Assembly: GCF_022953055.1 (NCBI RefSeq)
Contig: NZ_JALJEJ010000002.1
Coordinates: 1 to 64,000 of the forward strand
DNA length: 64,000 bases
Direction of reading: 5' to 3'
DNA from: Mucilaginibacter straminoryzae
GTDB taxonomy: Bacteria; Bacteroidota; Bacteroidia; Sphingobacteriales; Sphingobacteriaceae
The position numbers and the translations under genes were made by a program. Every line of letters starts with the position of its first letter. Within the stretch, counting starts at the first letter, position 1. Shown piece after piece: positions 45,193 through 53,615 of this stretch. A model generated the notes under the pieces. It did no database searches. It was not told the origin of the DNA and was given only the letters and a program-made list of their open reading frames with translations.

Positions 45193-45873
45193 TTACCAAT
45201 CCATCGCCTTACTAAGCATGTGCCTATAGTTTTCCCCAACAGGTATTTGTTCATCTTTAATGACAACCATATTACGGTCAATGCGTTCAGCATACGAACA
45301 ATTGATCAGGTATGAACGGTGCACCCTTAAAAACCTATGCGACGGCAACAATTCGCTTAGGTACTTCATGGTCATATGTGTAAGGTAACGGCCTTTGATT
45401 GTATGCAACTGAATATAATCTTTGATGGATTGTGCGTACAACAACTCATTGTGCATCACCTTAACCAATTGGCCCGACACCTTAAAATAAGTATAGTCTT
45501 TTTCCGAGGGCGTTTCGGTATGATGGGTTTTAAACAGACGGTGGATACTTTTTGTAAATCGCTCATAAGTGATCGGTTTTACCAGGTAGTCCACAGCTTC
45601 CAGTTCAAACCCATCAACTGCGTACTCGCTGTAAGCGGTGGTAAAAATTACAGCGGGAGGATTTTTCAGGGAACGCCATAAATCGAGGCCGCTTAACCTG
45701 GGCATTTTAACATCTAAAAAAACCAGGTCTGGCTGTAGCCTGCTTATCATTTCGTACGCTTGCAGCGCGTTACTGCAACTGCCGACTGACATCAGTTCAG
45801 GTGTCCGGGCAATATAAGCATCCAGCACCTGCCGGGCTAATGGTTCATCATCTACAATCAGGCACCTCATCAT
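45193..45873 (-). CDS. LytTR-family response regulator
   Basis: 226 aa. Receiver domain with VDDEP at 7-11, phospho-acceptor Asp54 (LVFLDVKMP), TTAYSEYAVDGF and LVKPIT. The LytTR domain covers residues about 125-225 (YTYFKVSGQLVKVMHNELLYAQ, HRFLRVHRSYLINCSYAERI). It starts 2 bp after the stop of its histidine kinase, forming a two-component pair distinct from the one at 14275-16171. Confidence 0.93.
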   Translation of the reverse strand: MMRCLIVDDEPLARQVLDAYIARTPELMSVGSCSNALQAYEMISRLQPDLVFLDVKMPRLSGLDLWRSLKNPPAVIFTTAYSEYAVDGFELEAVDYLVKPITYERFTKSIHRLFKTHHTETPSEKDYTYFKVSGQLVKVMHNELLYAQSIKDYIQLHTIKGRYLTHMTMKYLSELLPSHRFLRVHRSYLINCSYAERIDRNMVVIKDEQIPVGENYRHMLSKAMDW

Positions 45874-45875
45874 GG

Positions 45876-46934
45876 TTAAGACAGCGTTAGGTGTACGCGA
45901 TATTGCCGTTCATCCTCCTGAACCTCTAGCAAATACCGATCAGGATAAAGCAGCTCAAGCCTTTTACAAACGTTTTCTATTCCAATGCCCGGTTCTTGCC
46001 GGTTAACGTCTGTTGGCTTGCTGTTCACTACTTCTAATATAAGTTCTTGCTCGGTCCGGCAAATAACAATACGGACAAATCCTTCCCCGGTTTCCTCTGC
46101 TAAGCCATGTTTAAAGGCATTCTCTATAAAAGGCAAGAGCAACAGGGGCTCAATCTGATGGCTTTCATCTACTCCTTGTACGTCAAAACTAATTTCTTTT
46201 TCACCGGCATACCTCATCTTTTCTACTTCTACATAGCTGCCAAGAAACTTAATCTCCTGCTGTAGAGGCACCCTGCTTTGGTTAGCTTCATACAGGATAT
46301 AGCGCATCAGCTCACCCAAACGAGCCACCATGGAAGCAGTCATAGGTGAGTTTTGTAAAGCCAGTGAGTAAATATTATTGATGGTATTAAAAAAGAAATG
46401 CGGATGAAGCTGTGCTTTCAGGTAATTCAGTTCCGAGAACAACTGCTGTTCCTTAAGCGTCTTCATCGCCTCGCTTTGTTGTAAAGTGCGGATGAGAAAG
46501 GCTAAACCTAATAGCGGAAAGAAAACAGAAATAAAAAGATAGTTCACCGCAAAATAAAGATGTGTAGTAGAAGCACGCGCACGGATATCCGCAGAAATAA
46601 AGGCTGAATGCCTAATGATCCAGTTCAGCACGTAGTGATGCGCTAACTGATTGACAAATACAAATCCAATCAGACAAAGAAGTACTGCCCAAATCTTCCC
46701 CCTCAGAACATATGGCTTAAGGAATAGCCAATAAAACAGGCCATACAAGATAAAGCTGTATACCCCACAAACCAGCCGGTAATCCAGATCCTCGGCAAAG
46801 CGAGATACATCATGCTGTTCATATGCGCTGTATTCGAGATCGCTGATGACGGAGATCAGGAACGAGATGAAAAAGAGCACAAAAAGTTCAATACGCAGGT
46901 ATTTCCAATTCCACTTTGCTCGGCGCATTTGCAT
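45876..46934 (-). CDS. LytS/YehU-type sensor histidine kinase
   Basis: 352 aa. Four membrane segments in the first 150 residues (about 18-32, 56-72, 82-100, 128-148), then LKAQLHPHFFFNTINNIYS with predicted phospho-accepting His179, N box IEPLLLLPFIENAFKHG and G box PGIGIENVCKRLELLY. Inner-membrane sensor paired with the downstream LytTR regulator. Met1 and Met3 are both possible starts. It is divergent from the TlpA gene at 47118, which may be one of its targets. Confidence 0.92.
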   Translation of the reverse strand: MQMRRAKWNWKYLRIELFVLFFISFLISVISDLEYSAYEQHDVSRFAEDLDYRLVCGVYSFILYGLFYWLFLKPYVLRGKIWAVLLCLIGFVFVNQLAHHYVLNWIIRHSAFISADIRARASTTHLYFAVNYLFISVFFPLLGLAFLIRTLQQSEAMKTLKEQQLFSELNYLKAQLHPHFFFNTINNIYSLALQNSPMTASMVARLGELMRYILYEANQSRVPLQQEIKFLGSYVEVEKMRYAGEKEISFDVQGVDESHQIEPLLLLPFIENAFKHGLAEETGEGFVRIVICRTEQELILEVVNSKPTDVNRQEPGIGIENVCKRLELLYPDRYLLEVQEDERQYRVHLTLS

Positions 46935-47117
46935 AGCGGTAAATTAACTATTATCGATCAGCTTTTTAAGGCGTAACGCATGTATTTCGACAAACCCCAT
47001 GATCTTTTAGACGAAGCGTTAGCTGAAGCCTTCCGTCGAATTTCCAGGCGTCTTGGTCTAATTATCCAGCGCACCAGGATAAACCATAGCTACATTTGGT
47101 TAAAACACCCTCACATC

Positions 47118-48206
47118 ATGAAATACTTATACAGCGTTATCCTACTTATAAGCTTTGCTTTCACTCTTAACAAAAAAGCTGCTCCCAGCTATACCATCAC
47201 CGGGACGGTAAATGGTTTGGAAGACGGCACGTGGCTTTACTTACGATTGGCTAAACCAGATAGGGATATTGACTCATGCCAGGTCCGTGCTGGTCATTTT
47301 CAAATGAAGGGTCTAATCCATGATAAAGCTATCCTGGTTTACCTTCATACGGCCCGCTACACCAACTATGTAGCGTTCTGGCTGGAAAATACCCCTATTA
47401 CGATTCAGGTCAAAGCCGGAGAATTCAAGAAAGGAACAATTACTGGTTCGGCAACTGAGGAAGAACGTAAACGGTTTGATCTGCTCAAAAAGCCTTTAGC
47501 TATCCAGATGGATAGCCTGGAAAAAGTGCGAGAGGCAACACAGGATCGGGAAACGCGTAAAAGGCTATCCGTACAATTATCCGGTCTAAAGAAATTAGAT
47601 GCCCAAACGGACAGGGACTATGTACGTAGCCACCCGAACTCGCTGATTGCCGCTAATTTGCTCAGTATTTATGCGTCAAGCTGGGGAAAAGACACCGCTT
47701 CTGTTTTGTATAACAATATGAGCGCTAACATTAAAGCATCCGGTTATGGTAAAGATATTAGTGAGTTTATATCATTAAACCGTGACATTAAAGTAGGCGG
47801 CCAATATGTGGATTTCCAGCAAAACAACATAGGGGGCAAAGCAATAAGACTGTCGGATATTAAAGCCCGATATATTCTGGTCGACTTCTGGGCATCCTGG
47901 TGCGGCCCCTGCCGCGAGGAAAACCCAAACCTGGTTAAGACGTACGGCCGCTATAAAGATAAAGGCTTTGCCGTGCTGGGCGTGTCCCTTGATGATAATA
48001 AACAACGGTGGCTAAAAGCAGTAGCAGATGACCATCTAACCTGGGAAAACGTTAGCGATCTGCGCGGCGATCAGAATAAGGCCGCCCTTATTTATGGCAT
48101 CACCGGCATACCGGATAACTTTCTGATCGACGATAAAGGTACCATCATTGCCCGCAACCTACGCGGCCAGGCACTTGATGACAAACTGAAGGAGCTGCTG
48201 CGATAA
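47118..48206 (+). CDS. TlpA-like thioredoxin with DUF4369-like N-terminus
   Basis: The start chosen is the ATG at 47118 (MKYLYSVILLISFAFTLNKKAAPSY), which gives a signal peptide; a longer frame from 46980 begins with a soluble, charged 46-residue stretch. 362 aa. DUF4369-like domain (YTITGTVNGLEDGTWLYLRL), helical linker, thioredoxin domain with FWASWCGPC (Cys262, Cys265) and GITGIPDNFLID. The sequence after the active site (REENPNL) matches the other TlpA paralogues. Divergent from the LytS/LytTR pair across 183 bp. Confidence 0.9.
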   Translation: MKYLYSVILLISFAFTLNKKAAPSYTITGTVNGLEDGTWLYLRLAKPDRDIDSCQVRAGHFQMKGLIHDKAILVYLHTARYTNYVAFWLENTPITIQVKAGEFKKGTITGSATEEERKRFDLLKKPLAIQMDSLEKVREATQDRETRKRLSVQLSGLKKLDAQTDRDYVRSHPNSLIAANLLSIYASSWGKDTASVLYNNMSANIKASGYGKDISEFISLNRDIKVGGQYVDFQQNNIGGKAIRLSDIKARYILVDFWASWCGPCREENPNLVKTYGRYKDKGFAVLGVSLDDNKQRWLKAVADDHLTWENVSDLRGDQNKAALIYGITGIPDNFLIDDKGTIIARNLRGQALDDKLKELLR

Positions 48207-48552
48207 ACACCGTCACCGTATAAACGCTTATGGCAGTTAGATACCCGTGATCCATGCAGACATTTTACAACGCGGGACAAAATGACAATTGCTTACACCA
48301 CCATGAATAACACTTGCCTTGGTTTCACTCCAGGTATCGCTATCCTATTCAGGCTTTGAAGCTAACAAACCCACAACTTAAAAGAATAAAAAACTCCCTG
48401 AAGGTTGCTTTTTCCGAAAACACCCCTATCCTCCGTTAAATTCGGCGCTAATTATCTACAAAAGTTTATTTTCCTAAGGTTTTCTTTATTAACCATCGTA
48501 AATTGCGTTATATAATTATTGATTAATTATTTTTAGCTGATACCCAATTGCT
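48207..48552. other. Intergenic region upstream of the polysaccharide cluster
   Basis: 346 bp, AT-rich in its right half. It holds the end of the TlpA unit and should contain the promoter for the GH/GT2 operon. I see neither a convincing terminator hairpin with a T-run nor a clear TAnnTTTG box. No coding stretch was recognised. Confidence 0.5.
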
Positions 48553-49866
48553 GTGAAAAGTTCTTTTGCCGTAAGCGCCTTAGTTTACGCGTTTTTGCTT
48601 TTTTTTGTGGCTTGCTCCCCAAAAAAAACTGATCGTAACCGAACTGTTTATATCCGATCAGAAAACGGCCGGTATACGCTGATAAAAAACGGCCGCCCCT
48701 TTTTTGTGCGCGGCGCTGCAGGTTATACCAATCTGGCTACATTAAGGCAGGCAGGCGGAAATACCATCCGTACCTGGGATACCCTACGCCTGGGAACCAT
48801 CCTGAAAGATGCTGAACAAAACGGTCTGTCGGTAATTGTAGGGCTTGATATGCCCGACAATCAAAACATGGATTGGTTTTACAACAACCGGGCTACAGTT
48901 TCTGCTTTGTTGAAATCGTACCAAAAAATTGTAGACCGGTATAAAAACAGCCCCGCGTTGCTTTGCTGGTGCCTCGGTAACGAGCTCCCTTTTCCGCTTA
49001 AACCTTCTTTTTATAAGTTCTACCAAACTTTTAATGACATGGTGGGCATGATTCATTCAATTGACCCGAACCACCCGGTTACCACTACTGTAATTAACTT
49101 TCAGCCCCAAAACATCCTCAACATTAAGTACCGCACAGATATTGATTTTATCTCTATCAATATTTTCGGTGAATTGCGAAATCTGAACCAACAGCTTGAC
49201 AAATACAAGCGGCTATGGGACGGGCCGTTCATGATCACAGAATGGGGAATTGACGGGCCATGGTTAGCCCATGACCAAACCACCTGGAATGCCTATATTG
49301 AAGAAAACAGCACAAAAAAAGCAGAGCAATACATTTCAGTATATCAGAAATACATGCCTGTCCGCAATCCGCGGTACTTGGGTTCGCTGGTATTCTATTG
49401 GGGCCAGAAACAGGAAACCACCCCTACCTGGTTTAGTTTGTTTGACCGCGAGGGCAATCGTTCTGAAGCGGTAAACGCAATGCAGTATCTCTGGACCTCT
49501 AAAAAGAGCGACATAAAAGTTCCGCAGATCAGGTACATGTTATTGAATGAAAAAGGCTCGCGCGATAACATCTTCCTGAAGCCAGACAGCATGGCGAATG
49601 CCCATGTCATGCTTAATGATCAAGACTATGCTAAGTATAGCTACGAATGGCAGCTGATGGCAGAGGACTGGTACCAACCAGACAACCACAACAGCACTAA
49701 AGCCTTAAAGCCGATAGGTGCTATACAAACCGGTATAGGAAAAACCGCTTTCCCCTTCCGCGTTCCTCATAAAGAGGGCGCATACCGGGTTTACGTCTAC
49801 ATCCGTGCCAAAAACCACACTTTTGCTACCTGTAATACGCCATTTTATGTTCTGCCCGCACCATGA
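48553..49866 (+). CDS. Lipoprotein glycoside hydrolase-like TIM-barrel protein
   Basis: 437 aa, starting at GTG (no ATG upstream in frame). Signal MKSSFAVSALVYAFLLFFVAC with lipid-accepting Cys21. The (beta/alpha)8 barrel, related to the GH2/GH5 clan and to beta-1,3-glucanosyltransferase-like proteins, has CLGNELPFP with acid/base Glu144 and MITEWGIDGP with nucleophile Glu230, both at expected positions. A beta-sandwich C-terminal region (about 330-437) follows. Its last 4 bases overlap the GT2 gene (ATGA), so the two are translationally coupled. It probably trims or transfers the glycan made by the coupled synthase; specificity unknown. Confidence 0.85.
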   Translation: MKSSFAVSALVYAFLLFFVACSPKKTDRNRTVYIRSENGRYTLIKNGRPFFVRGAAGYTNLATLRQAGGNTIRTWDTLRLGTILKDAEQNGLSVIVGLDMPDNQNMDWFYNNRATVSALLKSYQKIVDRYKNSPALLCWCLGNELPFPLKPSFYKFYQTFNDMVGMIHSIDPNHPVTTTVINFQPQNILNIKYRTDIDFISINIFGELRNLNQQLDKYKRLWDGPFMITEWGIDGPWLAHDQTTWNAYIEENSTKKAEQYISVYQKYMPVRNPRYLGSLVFYWGQKQETTPTWFSLFDREGNRSEAVNAMQYLWTSKKSDIKVPQIRYMLLNEKGSRDNIFLKPDSMANAHVMLNDQDYAKYSYEWQLMAEDWYQPDNHNSTKALKPIGAIQTGIGKTAFPFRVPHKEGAYRVYVYIRAKNHTFATCNTPFYVLPAP

Positions 49867-52800
49867 GAGTACCACATAAAATAAAACAACCCACCCGCGG
49901 GCAGTATGTTGTACTCAGGCTGATGATCGTAATCGGGCTTTGCTCGGTGTTCTTTCTTTTGCGGTCGCTTTTTGCGAGAGAAGCAATGGGCGAACGACAC
50001 CTTTACATCCTGTTAATGGCAGCCTTTACTTTTACCAGTTTTAAGGTTTTGTATGAATGGTATCATTACTGGTCTATCACTGTTCCCGAAGCACCAACTA
50101 AGCAACGCGAATGGACAGTAGACATTCTTACTACATTTTGCGAGGGCGAACCCTATGAAATGATTGTGGAGACTCTGAGTGCCATACAGCAGATCACCCA
50201 CCCGCATGAGACCTACCTTTGCGATGAAGCGGACGACCCTTATCTGCGCGAAGTGTGCAGGCAGTTAGGTGTGCATCACATTACCCGCGAGATAAAAATT
50301 GATGCCAAGGCAGGTAACATCAACAATGCGTTAAGATTTTGCAAAGGTGAGTTGTGCGTAGTACTGGACCCCGACCACGTGCCCAACCCTGACTTTTTAG
50401 ACCATGTGGTAGATCATTTTAATGATGAAAACGTTGGATATGTGCAGGTAGTACAGGCCTACAAAAACCACGATATAAGCTGGGTGGCAAAAGGCGCGGC
50501 ACAACAAACCTACCAGTTCTACGGCCCCATGATGATGACCATGCACGCTTACGGAACCGCGCAGGCGATTGGGGCAAACTGTACCTTTCGCCGCAGTGCT
50601 TTAGATTCAATCGGCGGGCACGCTGCAGGCCTTGCAGAAGACATGCACACCTCTATGCAGTTGCACGCTAAGGGCTGGAAATCTGTTTATGTACCAGTAG
50701 TGGTAACCGAAGGCCTCGTCCCGGCGACACTCTCCGCCTATTATAAACAGCAGTTGAAATGGTCGCGCGGGGTGTTCGAGCTATTGGTTACATCATATAT
50801 CAAACTGTTCACCAAATTTAATTGGAGGCAAAAATTGCATTACGGCCTGCTGCCGCTTTTTTACCTTTCCGGCTTCGTATTTCTCATTAACTTTATAGTT
50901 CCCATTATTTCTTTAACTATAGGTGCCTATCCCCTTAAGGTAGATTTCTCTGCATTTGCACTGGTGAGCCTTCCGTTCGTCACCTCTGTCATTGCCATCA
51001 GGCACTACGTACAGCGCTGGGTAATGGAAGAGAATGAACAGGGTTTTCATATTATTGGTGGCTTTTTACTTATCGTCACCTGGTGGGTGTTTATCGTAGG
51101 GTTCATTTATACTATTATCAGGAAAAAAGTCCCTTATATACCAACGCCTAAAGATATTGCTGACGAAAAAAACTTGCTCATCAACATCCCGAACATTAGC
51201 ATTTTCATCCTATCAGCTGCGGCCATTGCATTCAGCCTGTATACAGATTTGAACCCTTATAACCTGATTATGGCGGGTATGGCGGCAATTAACTGCTGCT
51301 TTATGGTATTTAGTGTAATGATCAGCCAGCAGTTTGCATTCAGAACTTATAAGCAAACCAAGCCCATTATTACGGCTATAGCTAAACGGGTAAAAGCGTT
51401 GAAAGTAAGTTTCTGGTTTTTCAGGCGGCGGCTTTATTCCGGTGCGCGCAGTGTAGCGTTTATGTTTGTGATCCTGGCCGTATGTGCAAGCCTGTTCGAG
51501 TTTAAATACAAATCGCGCGATAGTAACAAAGAGCGACCTATAAAACGGGAACGCGTTTTCCTGTCCGGTATTTTTTACCCTGCTGCCCAGGGGGGTATCA
51601 CTTCTATAAACAATGTACAAACACTGCAAACTGCACAGCATGTACATTTTGGTTTAATCTCTGCCTATATACCCTGGGGTGATAGCAGTAGCTGCTTCCC
51701 TTCCAAAACGATGCTTGATTCGATCTACGCCAACCATTCTGTCCCGATGATCACCTGGGAGCCCTGGCAGAAGTTATTTAAACATGGTGGTATTGCTGTG
51801 AAAGACACGCTTGTTTTTTCGCATATTCTTAAAGGGCAATTCGATAAATACATTGACCGGTTTGCTTTGCACTTAAAGGCCACTCGCCAGCCTGTTTTCC
51901 TGCGCTTCGCGCACGAGGCGGATAACCCGTTCTACCCCTGGTCTCAACGGGGTGGTAATACACCCGCACAGTTTAAGGCGGCCTGGAAATACGTTCACCA
52001 GCGTTTCGACAAGCTTGGCGTTTACAACGTGGCTTGGGTTTGGAACCCATGGAAACCGCAGAACGTGGAAAAATATTTCCCGGGGGATGATTATGTAGAT
52101 TGGATCGGTGTAACCGGCCTTAACTTTGGCAGCCATAATCCAGGCGGTAAGTCTTACGGCTTCGCCCAGCTTTATACCCCGTACCACCGCCTGGCGCTAA
52201 CGCGCCGAAATATCCCGGTGATGATCGCAGAGTTTGGCGCTTTAAACCAGGACAGCTTGCAGCGGCAATGGTTACAACAAGCCCGAAAAGATATTGCTAC
52301 ACAATTTGGTGAAGTGCAGGGACTAGTGCTGTTCAACACCGCTTTTGACCATAACATACCAGACGGCTCGACAGGTGTATTGAATTGGACAGTAGCTGAT
52401 GCCGGTGTTTTAAAAAGTGTTTTTAAAAACAGCACTAAAATTGATGGAGAACGGGCTTTAACTAACGCATCTCCGGCAGCAAACAGCAATGCTTATTTTT
52501 CAAAAACACTGGATAGTATCCGGGGTGTTATTTATGCCAAACAACGATATTGGTACAAAAACCCTGCTCCGCTGACGAAGAAAGTGATCAGAACGGATTT
52601 TACAATGATTAAAAATGTTGGCGCAAATACCATCAAGATCTTCGGACCTAACCATTATTATGATCGCTCAACCACCGAAGTGGCAAAGAATACCCATTTA
52701 AACATTCTCTACTGTTTCTGGCTTCCCGATGCGGCCAATTTTACACGGGACAGCACCATCTTAAATGCCTTCGCTAAGGTGGTCATCTCTAACATCCGTT

Positions 52801-53615
52801 CTAAACGTACCGATCCGGCCATAAAATCATGGAACCTGGGAAACACTCCACTGCAACAACTTAAAGCCCTTTACTTACAACCACAGCTTTTTGCAGCACA
52901 GGAAAAGTATATCCGCTGGCTGGCCGGGCTGGTTGCAGCAATAAAAAAAGAAGACCCTTCACGGCCGCTAACGATGGATCTTATCGCCGATCCTTCACTC
53001 CTGCCCTTGAGCGCACGTTTGCACGAAAGTATTCCCCAGATTGATGGGTTTGGTTTAAGGGTAAACAATCTGATCGATACAACGATGATACACGATATAT
53101 GCGTTCCCTACTTTTTTAGCTATATCCGCCCGAAGCAATACAAAAAAGTTACCGGTTTAAAAAAAGGAGCTGTTGTAGAAGAATGGCAAGACCAGCAGAC
53201 CGATAATAATATTGACTTTGATGGCTTGAACGACATGTGGGGAAGGCAAAAACCCGAACTTGCGCTGCTTAGTAAACTTTGGAACGGTCACGAATTGCCG
53301 AATAATTTACCGCAGGTGAAGATCCTTCGCCCGGCAGCTACCACACTTCCGGGCGCTTTGCTCACCTACCATGCACTGGTTTATCAAAATAACGAATGGC
53401 AACTGGCTAACCCGCGAACTTCGGCTCTAACATTTGAATGGCGTTTGCTGGAACTTGATCAGTATGGCCATGTCACCAGCATGACCAGTGTCGGCAACGG
53501 TGCCAGTATCAAATTAAGCATCCCCGAAAATGCCGGGCAATACCGCCTGCTGCTTACAGGTGTAAAAGGCGCGCAGGCGACACTCGCTATTTCCACACTT
53601 AACCTTCCGCTATGA
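49863..53615 (+). CDS. GT2 cellulose-synthase-like glycosyltransferase fused to GH26-like and degenerate TIM-barrel domains
   Basis: 1250 aa membrane protein. Two N-terminal helices (about 17-34, 47-62) lead into a processive GT2 domain (80-310) with CDEADD (Asp121), VVLDPDHVPNPDF (Asp170 region), GLAEDMHTSM (Asp260) and QQLKW at 296-300 (QxxRW-like, Lys in place of Arg). Further membrane helices follow to about 540. Residues about 560-850 are a GH26-like barrel with RFAHEADNP (Glu685) and IAEFGALN (Glu790), 105 residues apart as in GH26. A third barrel (about 865-1160) resembles the preceding lipoprotein but its acid/base is lost (WNLGNTPLQ). Synthase and hydrolase in one chain suggest coupled synthesis and trimming or remodelling of an exopolysaccharide. 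Confidence 0.88.
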   Translation: MRVPHKIKQPTRGQYVVLRLMIVIGLCSVFFLLRSLFAREAMGERHLYILLMAAFTFTSFKVLYEWYHYWSITVPEAPTKQREWTVDILTTFCEGEPYEMIVETLSAIQQITHPHETYLCDEADDPYLREVCRQLGVHHITREIKIDAKAGNINNALRFCKGELCVVLDPDHVPNPDFLDHVVDHFNDENVGYVQVVQAYKNHDISWVAKGAAQQTYQFYGPMMMTMHAYGTAQAIGANCTFRRSALDSIGGHAAGLAEDMHTSMQLHAKGWKSVYVPVVVTEGLVPATLSAYYKQQLKWSRGVFELLVTSYIKLFTKFNWRQKLHYGLLPLFYLSGFVFLINFIVPIISLTIGAYPLKVDFSAFALVSLPFVTSVIAIRHYVQRWVMEENEQGFHIIGGFLLIVTWWVFIVGFIYTIIRKKVPYIPTPKDIADEKNLLINIPNISIFILSAAAIAFSLYTDLNPYNLIMAGMAAINCCFMVFSVMISQQFAFRTYKQTKPIITAIAKRVKALKVSFWFFRRRLYSGARSVAFMFVILAVCASLFEFKYKSRDSNKERPIKRERVFLSGIFYPAAQGGITSINNVQTLQTAQHVHFGLISAYIPWGDSSSCFPSKTMLDSIYANHSVPMITWEPWQKLFKHGGIAVKDTLVFSHILKGQFDKYIDRFALHLKATRQPVFLRFAHEADNPFYPWSQRGGNTPAQFKAAWKYVHQRFDKLGVYNVAWVWNPWKPQNVEKYFPGDDYVDWIGVTGLNFGSHNPGGKSYGFAQLYTPYHRLALTRRNIPVMIAEFGALNQDSLQRQWLQQARKDIATQFGEVQGLVLFNTAFDHNIPDGSTGVLNWTVADAGVLKSVFKNSTKIDGERALTNASPAANSNAYFSKTLDSIRGVIYAKQRYWYKNPAPLTKKVIRTDFTMIKNVGANTIKIFGPNHYYDRSTTEVAKNTHLNILYCFWLPDAANFTRDSTILNAFAKVVISNIRSKRTDPAIKSWNLGNTPLQQLKALYLQPQLFAAQEKYIRWLAGLVAAIKKEDPSRPLTMDLIADPSLLPLSARLHESIPQIDGFGLRVNNLIDTTMIHDICVPYFFSYIRPKQYKKVTGLKKGAVVEEWQDQQTDNNIDFDGLNDMWGRQKPELALLSKLWNGHELPNNLPQVKILRPAATTLPGALLTYHALVYQNNEWQLANPRTSALTFEWRLLELDQYGHVTSMTSVGNGASIKLSIPENAGQYRLLLTGVKGAQATLAISTLNLPL

